The notes beneath the pieces are model-generated. The model made no database searches, was not told where the DNA came from, and saw only the letters and a list, made by a program, of their open reading frames with translations. From Chrysophaeum taylorii (Eukaryota; Sar; Pelagophyceae; Pelagomonadales; Pelagomonadaceae), in NCBI GenBank assembly GCA_029834535.1, contig JAQMWT010000689.1:1-59252 (forward strand): a DNA stretch of 59,252 nucleotides, read 5' to 3'. Positions within the stretch are counted from its first letter, which is position 1, and each line of letters begins with the position of its first letter. Position numbers and translations under genes: made by a program. Positions 1 to 9,866 of the stretch are shown here, piece after piece.

Positions 1-332
1 TTTACTCCTAACGGTTTTCCCTCTTTCCTTCCTTCCTTACCCTTCCGCAATTATATTTCATGACTATGAAGAACCCAGTCTGAAGCTCTTTTCCAACATG
101 GAGTAGGCCTCCAGGTGCGTACCGTCAGGTACGGGGTTGTCTGTTTAATTAACAGAGGCTTCGTTCCTCGTTGTCAGTGTAAACGCTTCTATGGGACCTA
201 ATGTCCTTAAGGAGTTAGGACTGACTTAAAGCCCTACCTTGTGTAGTAGCATGTGGCAAGCGGAATGGTCTGTACACGCCTAAGACTGCACGCAGTCTCT
301 ACCATGTACCCGGAGAGGGTCAAATCTCTCCA
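1..332 (+). repeat. 5' LTR of copia copy A (5' part missing)
   Basis: Aligns with the two LTRs of copy B (34,010-34,412 and 21,801-22,206, minus strand). The end at 332 is set by the terminal CTCTCCA followed at once by the primer-binding site, and by the fact that the 3' LTR of copy B leaves the alignment at exactly this point. A CTTCC-rich microsatellite near position 25-45 varies in length between copies. About 70 bp of the 5' end lies outside the window. Confidence 0.88.
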
Positions 333-346
333 GGTTATGGGCCCAG
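333..346 (+). promoter_or_regulatory. Primer-binding site, half-molecule initiator tRNA-Met type
   Basis: GGTTATGGGCCCAG directly follows the LTR. It is complementary to the anticodon arm of eukaryotic initiator tRNA-Met (loop CAU), not to a tRNA 3' CCA end. From memory, Drosophila copia primes with such a cleaved iMet tRNA half using nearly the same site. The identical 14-mer is in copy B at 33,996-34,009. Confidence 0.82.
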
Positions 347-816
347 ATGCGTAGGTGTGTCAGCCCAACTGTGTTGTACGTCTAAATCGAATGATCAATT
401 TACGCCTGATCACGAGTACAATGCGACAATGTGTTTGGCGGTGGTCTACTGTACATATTTGTTGTGTGACGGTATGTGCCCACCAGTTAATTTGGTTTGT
501 GACCGAGTTGGGTCGGTCACTGGTCACATGCACTCGCATAACCAATAAAATTAAAATTTTTCCTATACAAGCCGCGGAAACTTGTACGGGTTTTTCCTTC
601 CATTCCCCAACAAAAGGCTGACTGCTCGAGAACTAATCCATTCTTCAGTCTCAAGTCACCCTGTTTTAAATAGCATGTTGATTTGTTTGGTCTTGTCAAT
701 AAGCCCACGTTTAAAATAGCGTACTGTACATAGAACCCGCACTTGAGAAACCCTTCATTCTTATGTGTCGAATCTGTCTATCAATCCTCTAACCTATCTC
801 TTAATAGGTCACAATC
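347..816 (+). other. Untranslated leader of copia copy A
   Basis: About 470 bp between primer-binding site and Gag start. The same leader is present in copy B (33,519-33,995). Short open frames occur here but are not conserved in frame between copies. No promoter or RNA motif recognised beyond an AATAAA at 544-549, which lies outside the LTR and is probably not the retroviral polyadenylation signal. Confidence 0.6.
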
Positions 817-2456
817 ATGTCAAAACAAAAAACAATATCCACCACGGATACCTACGAACAAGAACAAATCCTCGTTGATAAGTTGATATCATCTTCGCTC
901 AATGGAAAGCTGAACAAGTTAATGATTTAAACTTACCTGATGAAGATGCCCTGCCCGAACATTTAAAGACTTGGCACGTCACTCTTCCCATCAACTAACA
1001 GTTGATGCCCGTAATAATCTTGAACGACTTTACTACCAAGAGTCGTATAACCTTGTTCGTCCTGAATTAAATAAGGATGTCAAACATGTCCTCACTTTAT
1101 TAGATACCCGATTCCCTAAATCAATTGTGTATGATTCATCTTTAACTATTATCCTTACAGGTCTCTAATGCCGATTGGATCAAACACATGGAAATTATGC
1201 TGGTTTCTTGTACACATTCTTTAACCTTGAGTCCCAGGAAAAGCCCGCTCTCGCTATGTGGCCTCGAGTCCCAGGAAAAGGCCGCTCTCGCTATGTGGCC
1301 TCAACTAAAGAAAATTTGTGCAATTACTGCACATCCCAATAAATTACTGTAATGCTTAGCTCATCTTACTATGAGACAGTGTCTTGTACAGATGTAACTG
1401 AGCTTAAATCTCAGTTTAATCGAATGTCTATAAATGTTAATTGGTGTGCCCATGTATTTGTCGAAAAACTCCTTGCCTCTCAATCTCAGGCAAAGCAATT
1501 AAATAATGATGAAGCATCAATCCAATTTAATAACTCCATAATCACTCTTAAAGCTCACGAGGAGATCTACCGTCTATATGCTAATCCCTCGGATCACGAG
1601 CGCTATTCTCAATCTTTATTGGAATGGTGTAAACTCTACGAGACACGCTCTAGTAACAACTCGAGTCACGATCCCGAATTGTTAAAGCTAGTTGATCCTA
1701 ACGACGTTCGTCCACTATTGGAATTCTTGTTGATATAATGAGACAAAGTTTTCTTCTATCCTGGATAAACCCGCTTCCTGGATCCCTTACATCCCTGGTA
1801 CTACCGCTACCAAGCCACCTAAGGTATTATTGATGGATACTATTCATCAATCCCACGACTCTCTAAACAACGCTTACTCGTTGTTAGCCACTGTAGCTGG
1901 ACAGTCTGGCTTCAACGCTCGTAAGCTTCGTAATGCAAAAGATAAAGCATCGACAATTTTACCTCGTGACACGTCGTACTATCGTTCACCCTCAAATTAT
2001 AACGTCAAAGGTACCAGCTTCGATCGTCCTGTCTACTCATCTTCCTCTAACCGCAATGCACGCTCTAATATGTCTCTTATGGACCGGGCTACTTATCAAG
2101 TTGATCGTCTTCGCCACCTGTTTGGTAAATTACAGGAAGCGAATCCCAACCATTCCACCGACTCTAAAATGGTACAGGAGGAAATGAAAAGCTTATTGAG
2201 TACCCTCTGGACAACCGCTTCTCAAGCTTCGACACAGTCCTTAGATCCTGATGAAGCCACCCAAGTTCATCTCTACTTATCTCGAGTTGATACTATGTCC
2301 AATACCATATCGAACCTCTTAGAAGCCGATAAGGAATCTCTTGTTTCAGAAGAAAAGTATCAAACTGAAACATCTGCTCCTGAAGCGTCCCCAGTGATGC
2401 GGAGCAGAGGGGAACTGCTGATACAGAGAAAATGTTCCACACTTTCTGTCCATTAA
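817..2456 (+). pseudogene. copia Gag, copy A, frameshifted
   Basis: The start ATG at 817 begins MSKQ, as in copy B (33,518). Soon after it, around residue 20, about 160 bp present in copy B are missing, with the deletion joining at GTTGATA. Further pieces are open at 971-1168, 1352-1738 and 1830-2456 in different frames. A 37-bp tandem duplication lies at 1,229-1,302. The product is a copia-type capsid/nucleocapsid precursor by position only; I see no CCHC zinc knuckle, which many copia Gags have. Copy B has longer open stretches of the same protein (348 aa), with an Asn/Gln-rich central part. Confidence 0.7.
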
Positions 2457-3409
2457 AGATGATGAAATCGATAACATCCCTCAGCCGCTATTGCAGCACA
2501 TAAATGCTAAAGCTCAGAATGCTATCGTTCGTCGTCAAGCTCGGGAAACTTCCTCGCACTCTGAGCTCCCCAGTAATTTAACCAATGAAGATAATGAAGA
2601 TGGTACAGATCCCCCTGTTGCTACCAAAATTAAATACTGGTTTTACACTCGTCGTTGTGCCTTCCGAACAAACGCAAAGTTTCATGACACAGTACGTGTT
2701 TGGTCAAAGCTCAACACATGCCTGTTATGCAACAATGCTTAAACTGTACAACGAGTACAATTTGCCGCTAATGACTACGCCAGGATATGCTGACACATGT
2801 GCTTCTCAACATGTAATTAACTTTAAACGTTATGCTGATCCTATCCACATCGTAAAGCTACCCGAGTCCTTATCACCTGCTATCCAGACTGCTACGGATA
2901 CGCAGAGAATCACACATGATATGATCATGAGGACCGTCATTCCCACTCTCCCAAAGCATCCAAATGTGGGATATGTAAAGCTAGACGTTGCACCTTTTCT
3001 ACCCAAGCAAAACGACCATAACGATCCCGATCTGCACATCATCAGTATGACTCACTGGGGAGAAGATAAGCTTGGTATACACCTTTATGGTGTCGAATTT
3101 AAAGGACAGTCATCTATCCAGAGTAAAATTGATGATCATGTCAAGATTACTTTGTTTCGACTCAGTAACCTGTTGCCAACTCTACCAATTTACTCGCTAC
3201 AACAAGTAAAAGCGCGTAAAATGAAACTTCGCTCACTACAGTTCAGACTATGTGCTTTTACTGAACAACGCGAAATGCTTAAACTATATTCCACCCTCAT
3301 GGAACGAGTAATTTACGTCCCATGGCTTAAAACCATCCTGGAGTCAATGCATTCGCAGCCGCCTTACATACGCAAGCATTTCCCACCTCCGTATGACGCA
3401 AGGTTACCA
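2457..3409 (+). pseudogene. Gag C-terminus and retropepsin-like protease, copy A
   Basis: Open from about 2,585 to 3,430 in one frame. The catalytic motif reads YADTCASQH, with the Asp codon at 2,792-2,794; the usual copia form is DTGAS, so Gly is replaced by Cys. Both copies have this change, so it belongs to the family. The downstream stretch (VGYVKLDV...FLPK...DLHIISM) fits the second half of a copia protease. It would process Gag-Pol. The frame ends just as the methyltransferase domain begins in another frame. Part of this protease (about 2,970-3,190) recurs as a fragment at 23,308-23,525. Confidence 0.7.
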
Positions 3410-3414
3410 CACGA

Positions 3415-4341
3415 TTGCTTCACACAGTAACTTCGTCTCCTAGCCCACGAACACCTACTGTAACTCTCCTTTGCTCTGGGATGTCCACTCCTGCATTCTT
3501 GGCTTGCGCTTCTAATGACTTGCAAATCAACATCAACGTTAAAGTTTTTGTTGAGAGCGATGACAATATCACGCACGTGCTACGAAGACGTTTTGGTAAT
3601 TCCATCGAAGTTTTCCCATCCTTACCTAAATTTTTGACATATCTCCATCGAGCATCGGACGTTGAACGTGCACGATATTACACTGACATAGTGGAATTGA
3701 CATCACCATGCACAAATCGCAACATAATCAATGGGAGATCCATTTCCACCTTCGAGCGCGATATGGATGATTCTTTGTTCCCAAGTGCTCTAAGTGTACT
3801 TGAGCTTTTAAAACCGCTTGTTCTCTTCATGGAAATGACTTCACCACACTCCGCATCATACGAAGATTATATACGAGTTGCCAATCTCATCTTCTCAACG
3901 ATGCACTATACGGTGGACATATGTGACCGATTTCCATGCTATTTATGTGGAGATTATCAAGCCAGAGAAAGATGGATCCTCGTCGCACGCAAATATAACA
4001 CCGGCCCTCTTGATCTGCTTTCATGGCCTAATAAACGAGTCACTTCCTTTCTGGATATTGCAGACCACGCTAATTCCATCAGTCGCAAGTTAATAGTCGA
4101 TGAACCTTGGACGCAGGTCTTTCCTGACATACCATTTGTGTCCACACCTAAAACCTACAATATTTTCAGTCGTACAGGATCCGTGCGCTTAACTGTAACT
4201 GAGCTTGAAACCTTAACTATGCTGTTCCTTCGTCTGCACTCTAATAAAACTGTCGAACATCCCAGTCAAGACGAAATGGAGGGCATTTCTAACTTTCGCC
4301 TGGGATTCTTGACTAATTCAAGAAACCTCTTGCTTGTATGA
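3415..4341 (+). CDS. C5 cytosine DNA methyltransferase, N-terminal catalytic half (motifs I-VIII), copia copy A
   Basis: 308 aa open frame. Motif I is TLLCSGMSTPAF (residues 17-28, SAM binding; family form FxGxGG). Motif II is VFVESDD with Glu47. Motif IV is TDIVELTSPCTNRN with the catalytic Pro98-Cys99 (codons 3,706-3,711). Motif VI is LVLFMEM with Glu140 (family ENV). Motif VIII is QARER at 182-186 followed by WILVAR. Order and spacing match C5-methyltransferases, which transfer methyl from SAM to cytosine C5. The domain lies between protease and integrase, as part of the polyprotein. Motifs IX and X follow after 5,236. The stop overlaps the next ATG as ATGA at 4,338-4,341. The start chosen is simply the first in-frame start; in a polyprotein there may be none. 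Confidence 0.85.
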   Translation: MLHTVTSSPSPRTPTVTLLCSGMSTPAFLACASNDLQININVKVFVESDDNITHVLRRRFGNSIEVFPSLPKFLTYLHRASDVERARYYTDIVELTSPCTNRNIINGRSISTFERDMDDSLFPSALSVLELLKPLVLFMEMTSPHSASYEDYIRVANLIFSTMHYTVDICDRFPCYLCGDYQARERWILVARKYNTGPLDLLSWPNKRVTSFLDIADHANSISRKLIVDEPWTQVFPDIPFVSTPKTYNIFSRTGSVRLTVTELETLTMLFLRLHSNKTVEHPSQDEMEGISNFRLGFLTNSRNLLLV

Positions 4342-4870
4342 GATCTCCTATCGAACTCAAAGCTTTTGTGCTCCTCTATAATATTATGGGACGATTATTC
4401 CCTAAATCCATCACATTACCTGTGTCCTTTCGTATTACAACTATCGAACCTAACCAACCATCTCACAGGTTTTTCTTAAATAAATCCTCTACTTCATCCA
4501 TCATTTACATCACTGGTGGAAGACATACAGGCGGAGACATAACAGTTTCTAACCCTTCTTCTAAATACCAGGCACACATAAATGCTTTTGGCGAAACCTA
4601 CGCCCTTTTAACACACGATGCCGGAATCGATAAGACTGCTTCTCTCGAACCAGTTACCGGTTTTCTTTGGCTTTGCCAAGCATACCATCATAATAATGAA
4701 AATCAAGACACGCGTCGTCTAGTACAAGCACTGGTTTCCTATGCCTCTCCTGTATTTCACGATTCTTTTGTCTTCTACCCTCAGGAAAATCGTCTTGAAT
4801 TTATCGACAAAATATTTGCTTTAAGTGACATGCATTTGTCTCAAAGCAGATATTTGGGCTTTACAACATC
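4338..4870 (+). pseudogene. Methyltransferase target-recognition region with 2OG-oxygenase-like fold, copy A, interrupted
   Basis: Open frame of about 178 aa before the retroposon insertion at 4,871. It carries IIYITGGRHTGGDITVSN and, about 35 residues later, HDAGIDKTASLEPVTGFLWL. These resemble the LVVxLPSxHxGGxLVV and HEVxPVTSGYR blocks of a 2OG-Fe(II) dioxygenase family common in algae, oomycetes and fungi. The iron ligands (HxD and distal His) and the Arg that binds 2-oxoglutarate appear replaced, so any enzyme activity is doubtful. The same region is uninterrupted in copy B (29,838 downwards). Alternatively it is an unrelated DNA target-recognition domain; the oxygenase reading is an inference from pattern only. 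Confidence 0.5.
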
Positions 4871-5235
4871 CCTTACCCTGATCGCCGACTGCGGTTGCGA
4901 TGGAGGACGGTGCCTCATGAATCCTGGGCCTTGCGAGGGCATCCGCCCTCCCGGCGTAGGTTGGCACCTATTCGCCTCCCGGGCGGGCCGGTTGGCAGCC
5001 GGAACGTTCGCAGTGGGACGGGGTATGGCCGGGGGGCGAAGACGGAAGGTTATCGACGAGTTGGTTGTCAGTCACATCGCGGTCTCCTCGTCGCATGGCG
5101 ACAAGCTTGATGGTCACTCTCCGCCGCACGACCTTTCGGCGCTCCTCGTCTACAGGCCCGTGATTCCGGACTGGCACCTGTCGGTCCGGCCTGGCTCCCA
5201 TGCTCGGGAGAGGTCTGAAGTTAGTTAGTTAGTTA
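4871..5235 (+). mobile_element. (TTAG)n-tailed short retroposon, copy S1
   Basis: 365 bp inserted in the copia methyltransferase. Flanks are AACATC at 4,865-4,870 and 5,235-5,240; copy B has the empty site with one ACATC (near 29,310). It begins CCTTACCCTGATCGCC and ends in CTGAAG plus about 3.75 TTAG units. A stem CTCCC/GGGAG around ATGCTC lies just before the tail. Target duplication, simple-repeat tail and a 5'-truncated relative (S2) point to target-primed reverse transcription. I find no convincing pol III A/B boxes, so it is either a SINE or a LINE-derived fragment. Confidence 0.88.
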
Positions 5236-5840
5236 ACATCAAGCGATAGGAAGATGGGTGCAAAGTTCACTCTATATATATTCCCACTCCTACCATTCGT
5301 GGATTTGCCAATATGCTCGTGTGCGATCCACGACTCGATCGCATCCGACACTACTCAACTCGCGAATTGGCACGCGCCAATAACTTCACAGCGTACCAAA
5401 TCAGTTTTCTTTTGTCTTTGTCCCCTGACCTATGCTGTGATATCATCGCAAATACTATTCCAGCTGGAACATATCATACAATTTATAAACACTTGTGTCA
5501 GCTTGTTTACACTTGCGTATTAACGCTATCACCATCGTTTGACCCTGATCACGCTCCTCTAACCAAAAACTATAGGTCAACCTTCACAAATATATTCCCA
5601 CAGATATCCTTAACATTACACCAGAATTCCATTACATGTTCTATATCTCCAATAAAAACTCTTATGTTGTGATACTATCACTTCTAACCACGAACTTCCT
5701 TCTTCCATACTGATTCAGTAGCTCATGCTTCCTTCTAACATCTCATCCGCAGATATATCATCTCCTACTAAAGAAAACAAATACCCTTATAACGCCAAGA
5801 CAGCTCCATGAGAAGCATGCACCTTCGATAAGAAAGTCCA
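5236..5840 (+). pseudogene. Methyltransferase C-terminal half (motifs IX-X), copy A
   Basis: Continues the methyltransferase after the retroposon. Frame from 5,313 reads a target-recognition end (DPRLDRIRHYS), motif IX (STRELARANNF; family form RxLTxREAARLQ) and motif X (IIANTIPAGTYHTI; family IGNAVPxxxxxxI). Copy B has IANAIP here. The remainder to the integrase is a linker broken by frameshifts. With the first half, all diagnostic C5-methyltransferase motifs are present in order. Confidence 0.75.
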
Positions 5841-6847
5841 TGCCAGGGGCACCCGCATTTCGAGATGCGCAACAACGAGCTACCAATTTTCACAACATTC
5901 ACCATTCCAGTGATTCTCAACAAAAGCTGTTCAGGTTATTGCCAGTCCTGGACACCACCCATCTGACGTACCCTACCGTAAGTTCTGTGTGGATTGTACG
6001 ATTCATAAAAACGCTTTCTCATCCACATCACCTTACCAAGCAACCATCATTCGAAAAGTTTTTCAACCTGGTGAAGCTGGGTGTGACGGTGGTTACGTGT
6101 CCGTTCTCTCTGAATGGGGATCCTTTCGACATATCATTGTTTTCAAGTGTCTCATTTCTAAATTTCTGTTAGTGTACTTTTGTCGTAGCACTAACTCCAG
6201 CGAGTTTTGTAACGCCCTTGAGTTTGTCCGTAATTTTGTTCTACTTATGTTCATGTACAACTAAAACAATTTTATTGTGATTCCTTTAAACCCTATTTAT
6301 CCCAGCATGTTACAGCCCCTTCCGTGTGGAACATGGTATTAATATGTCCGCGTTCCCCTGACTTACATGTCTTTAATCATGAAGTCGAAGCCGCTGTTGG
6401 TCACATAGCCACTGCCGCGTCTACACGACTCAGGCATATGCTTAATGTATCCTATAAAGGTCACCCCTAACAGATCCGGCACACACTACCCGTGGGCTGT
6501 TACATGCTATCCAATCATATAATCTCCTCCCTAACGTTTCCCTCGAACGTATTTACAATAAAGTCCTAAGCCCCCAACAAGTTTTGTTAGACCAATGTAA
6601 TGTTCCCCAACAAGACTACCTCAAACCTTTTGGTTCTGTTTGTTATTTGCATTTGGAACCTAACGAATTTCACAAATATGAACCCCGATGTCGTCCTACA
6701 TCTACTTAGTGGTGCTAACGTTATAAACCCTTTAATAACACCCCATGTTAATCATTTAGCCGATGTTGTCCTTATCCTGAAAACGGTCAAGTCCGTGTTT
6801 CTCTAAACTGACTTTTCCTCATCTTATTTCTAAATCTCCTCCTGATT
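5841..6847 (+). pseudogene. copia integrase, copy A
   Basis: Matches the better preserved integrase of copy B (28,531 to 27,233). Fragments read PGEAGCDGGYVSVLSEWGSF, then the region around the second Asp (YCDSFKPYLS in copy B) and the third acidic position (NHEVEAAVGHIATAA), then the typical copia QDYLKPFGSVCYL block. Frames change several times (5,840-6,172; 5,989-6,264; 6,600-6,806), so it is inactive. It would insert the cDNA into chromosomes. Confidence 0.72.
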
Positions 6848-8953
6848 ATGAACAACATCCACCTCCAGCACTCACCCGACACTCCCTTCTCTGTTCACAG
6901 CACCCCCAATGATGCGGCGCAGAGGGGGAATGCTCTGCCTACCGACACTGACCACGAGAGGGGAACCCCTTCTTCTCATCTCCATGCTCCCTCTCCTGCT
7001 CCCACATTTGCTCCAGCTGCTCCTGCACCCGCTACTTCCGCCACCACACCTACATCTGAAGTGTCTCCGACACTCTGCCACTTTTACCATCTTATCGGTC
7101 TCTCTATTCCCAGGATGTCCTACGTCTCACCCGTGGTCCTCATCACCCTCAGCCTCGTCGCAAAACCACTCTCAAGGATGTTCTTGCTCGTATTGCTTCG
7201 CCTACTGTTGCCGCTTATAAACAAGCCGGTGGTACGCTTGCCGACTTCAAATGACCTCTCCAAGCAGCACATAACGTTCTGCGACCCCACCCTCCACTCC
7301 CTTCATCTTGCTCATGGCATCCACTGGACGGCTATACCTCCAGAGGGGGAATTTACACCATCCCTTCATCACCATGTGCACCAAGCGATCTCACAGTCCT
7401 CTTCAGTTATGCTTCATAGGAGCCATAGCCACCCATCGCCTGATGCTCCTCATGTTCACTTCTGCGACGACGCCAACCTTGCAGACTTACCTCCTCAAGC
7501 TCTCGTCCATTTAATTTCTGATCATGCTCACGCCTTTCAAGTTCCTCCCGCTCAATATGTTTATGCTTTGTTCACGCCCCACTCCATTTTGGATCATAAT
7601 GACGCTGCTTATGGTGCCTCCGAGCCTCATCTCTCCGCCATCGAAGACTATATCACCGTGCAATCGCATTACATTGAGGCCCACCTTGGTGATGCTCCTC
7701 TACTAGTTGTTCAACTCGTCGAAGATCTCGATTACGCTCATCTGCACGATAATGTCGCTTCTTACGCAATTACTCATCTAACGACGACTCATGACCCCAG
7801 CACGGCTGGTTCGGACGAATACAAGATTCAAGCCAAAGATATCGAAATTGATGAATATGAGTTGAACTGCCTCAAAGGTCTCTCGGACGCTGATCGCAAA
7901 GCTTATGTTGCTGCCATCTCCAAGGAGATTTTTGATATTGTTAAGTTTGGCTGCTTTAAACTAGCGCTGCCAATGGTCAACTCAAAGCCTATTGACACCC
8001 GCCTCGTCCTACGTATAAAAACCAACGCTGCTGGTCAGTACATTAAACATAAACCACGCCTGGTCCTACGAGGATTCTTAGCCTCACTGGGCACCGATTT
8101 CTTCAACACATTCATCCCTATGGCACAGCTTACCGGCATCCGTTGTGTTTTGGCGCTAGCAGCTCATCTGCGACTTCCCGTCTACCATGTCGACGTCCCT
8201 AACGCTTTTGTTCAAGCTCCCATCGATTCTCATGTCTATGTCAAACTGCCACAAGCCATTTACCTTCTCGATCCCGAAGATACTAAATACCAAGGCCGCC
8301 GTCTCCCAAAGCTACTTAAATTTCTCTATGGATTGCGTCAGAGCCCTGCCCTTTGGAATCAAACCAGAAACGGCTTCTTTGATTCATTAGGCTACACACG
8401 ATGTCGAACAGAAGTATGCATTTACGCTAAAGTCCAAGCTGACGCTACATGTATAATTTGCACGCTCTCAGTATACGACGTCGTCATTGCTTGTACTTCG
8501 GAAACTCTACGTCGTGAGTTCCAGCAAGCCCTGAAAAAGGAATACTCCGTCGACACCTTCGAGGAAGTCCATACTCTCCTAGGCATGCGCATAACGCGTA
8601 CAACTGATGGCTCTATATCACTGGACTGTCGGGCTAAACTTGACGCATTGTTTGAAGAGTACCCCATTTTAATGCAGTTACGTCCCACTTCCACACCGAT
8701 GTCACCATCAGCCACGTATAAAACTGGGGGGCCATCTTCTGATATGGACAAGTTTGTTCTTCATACCTTCCCCACTCTACCCGGCAAGCTCACGTTTGTC
8801 CAATTGGCCTGTCGCCCCGATCTATCACAAAGTCTTAGTCGTTGCTCTCGAGGAATGCATAATCCAGCCTTTCTACATGTTCAAGTACTAACAGGAACGC
8901 TCCACTACTTGCGCAAGCCCGAAAATCGCAATCTTCGCCTCTGGTCCAATTAG
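6848..8953 (+). CDS. copia reverse transcriptase polyprotein segment, copy A
   Basis: 701 aa. The first 300 residues are a Pro/His/Ser-rich linker; RT proper follows from about residue 370 (DTRLVLRIKTNAAG...KPRLVLRGF), with motif A VYHVDVPNAFVQAPI retaining its Asp, and LKFLYGLRQSPALWNQ. The active-site box that is normally YVDD reads SVYD (8,468-8,479), so the first catalytic Asp is Tyr. Copy B has the same residues. The frame ends in the first copy of a 145-bp tandem duplication, which cuts RT from RNase H. It would copy element RNA into cDNA; polymerase activity is doubtful with this site. Confidence 0.85.
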   Translation: MNNIHLQHSPDTPFSVHSTPNDAAQRGNALPTDTDHERGTPSSHLHAPSPAPTFAPAAPAPATSATTPTSEVSPTLCHFYHLIGLSIPRMSYVSPVVLITLSLVAKPLSRMFLLVLLRLLLPLINKPVVRLPTSNDLSKQHITFCDPTLHSLHLAHGIHWTAIPPEGEFTPSLHHHVHQAISQSSSVMLHRSHSHPSPDAPHVHFCDDANLADLPPQALVHLISDHAHAFQVPPAQYVYALFTPHSILDHNDAAYGASEPHLSAIEDYITVQSHYIEAHLGDAPLLVVQLVEDLDYAHLHDNVASYAITHLTTTHDPSTAGSDEYKIQAKDIEIDEYELNCLKGLSDADRKAYVAAISKEIFDIVKFGCFKLALPMVNSKPIDTRLVLRIKTNAAGQYIKHKPRLVLRGFLASLGTDFFNTFIPMAQLTGIRCVLALAAHLRLPVYHVDVPNAFVQAPIDSHVYVKLPQAIYLLDPEDTKYQGRRLPKLLKFLYGLRQSPALWNQTRNGFFDSLGYTRCRTEVCIYAKVQADATCIICTLSVYDVVIACTSETLRREFQQALKKEYSVDTFEEVHTLLGMRITRTTDGSISLDCRAKLDALFEEYPILMQLRPTSTPMSPSATYKTGGPSSDMDKFVLHTFPTLPGKLTFVQLACRPDLSQSLSRCSRGMHNPAFLHVQVLTGTLHYLRKPENRNLRLWSN

Positions 8954-9090
8954 CTTGTCGCCCTGATTTATCCCAAAGCCTTAGTCGTTGCTCTCGAGGA
9001 ATGCATAATCCAGCATTTCTGCATGTTCAAGTACTAACAGGAACGCTCCGCTACTTGCGCTAGCCCGAAATTCGTAATCTTCGCCTCTGG
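8800..9090 (+). repeat. 145-bp tandem duplication at the RT/RNase H junction
   Basis: The segment from CCAATTGGCCTGTCGCC to CGCCTCTGG occurs twice in a row with about 5% divergence; the second begins near 8,946. Copy B has a single copy. The duplication adds stops and separates RT from RNase H in copy A. Confidence 0.85.
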
Positions 9091-9832
9091 TACTACTACT
9101 GGCTCTTCCTCTCTAATGGACCATCTTCGACTTCTTTTCGGTAATCGTACTGACATGGCCACCATGTTGGACTACACTAAAGAACAAGTTAATTCAGGTA
9201 ATTTTGATCCACTGGTCGCATTCGTTGATGCCGATAATGCACCTTCTTATGAACAAGACCGCAAACGTACAACCGGTTACGCTATCTTTTTGTTTGGTTC
9301 TCTCATCACTTGGAAGTCTAAGCTGCAACCTATTACAGCTACTTCTACGCATGAGAGTGAACTTATTGCCCTTAATATGTGCGCCGATGATGTGGTCTGG
9401 TTACGCAAATTGCTAACGGAAATGGCATTCGTTATAAATCCTCACTTCTATCTCCGCCAACCTTCGAGGAAAGGCCTGCTACTAGATTATGATGCTCACG
9501 ACAACCCTCTCCCATCGGACATGTCGTTCATACGTTACAGTCCTATACTTGGAGATTCGGCCTCTGCTATTCATCTATCTAATAATCCCGACAGCGCGAC
9601 TAAGGCTAAAGCTATCAGCACACGCTGGTTCCGTATACGCGACTACGTACAGTTAAAACGAATACGCCTACATCATGTTTCCGGTACCCATAATATCGCC
9701 GATGGATTTACCAAACCCTTTGGAGCTCCACTCTTCAGCAGATTTCGCACGTTACTCGGCTTACAACAACCCATAGCTCAACAAGATGGTCAATCATTGC
9801 CCTCCATTATGTCCGAAATGACTTTAAACTAA
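9091..9832 (+). CDS. copia RNase H, copy A
   Basis: The open frame of 238 aa from 9,116 shows the copia RNase H pattern: FVDADNAPSYEQDRKRTTGY (first Asp), WKSKLQPITATSTHESELIA (catalytic Glu), GDSASAIHLSNN (Asp) and the C-terminal HVSGTHNIADGFTKPFG, equivalent to the usual VxTxxQxADxLTKPL. It degrades the RNA strand during reverse transcription. In an intact element it is fused to RT; here the 145-bp duplication separates them. Confidence 0.88.
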
Positions 9833-9866
9833 CCCTGCTATGCGCAGGATACTGGCTTGCTAAAAT

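Noticed and set aside
544..549. AATAAA as the copia polyadenylation signal
   Set aside because: The LTR ends at 332, so this AATAAA lies in the internal leader and cannot define the R region.
4871..4960. Pol III A and B boxes in the retroposon head
   Set aside because: GGTTGCGATGG is only weakly like a B box, and no A box lies at the right distance.
4871..5235. The 365-bp element as a MITE or solo LTR
   Set aside because: No terminal inverted repeats and no TG...CA ends; variable TTAG tail, 5' truncation and target duplications of variable length (6-13 bp) favour a retroposon.
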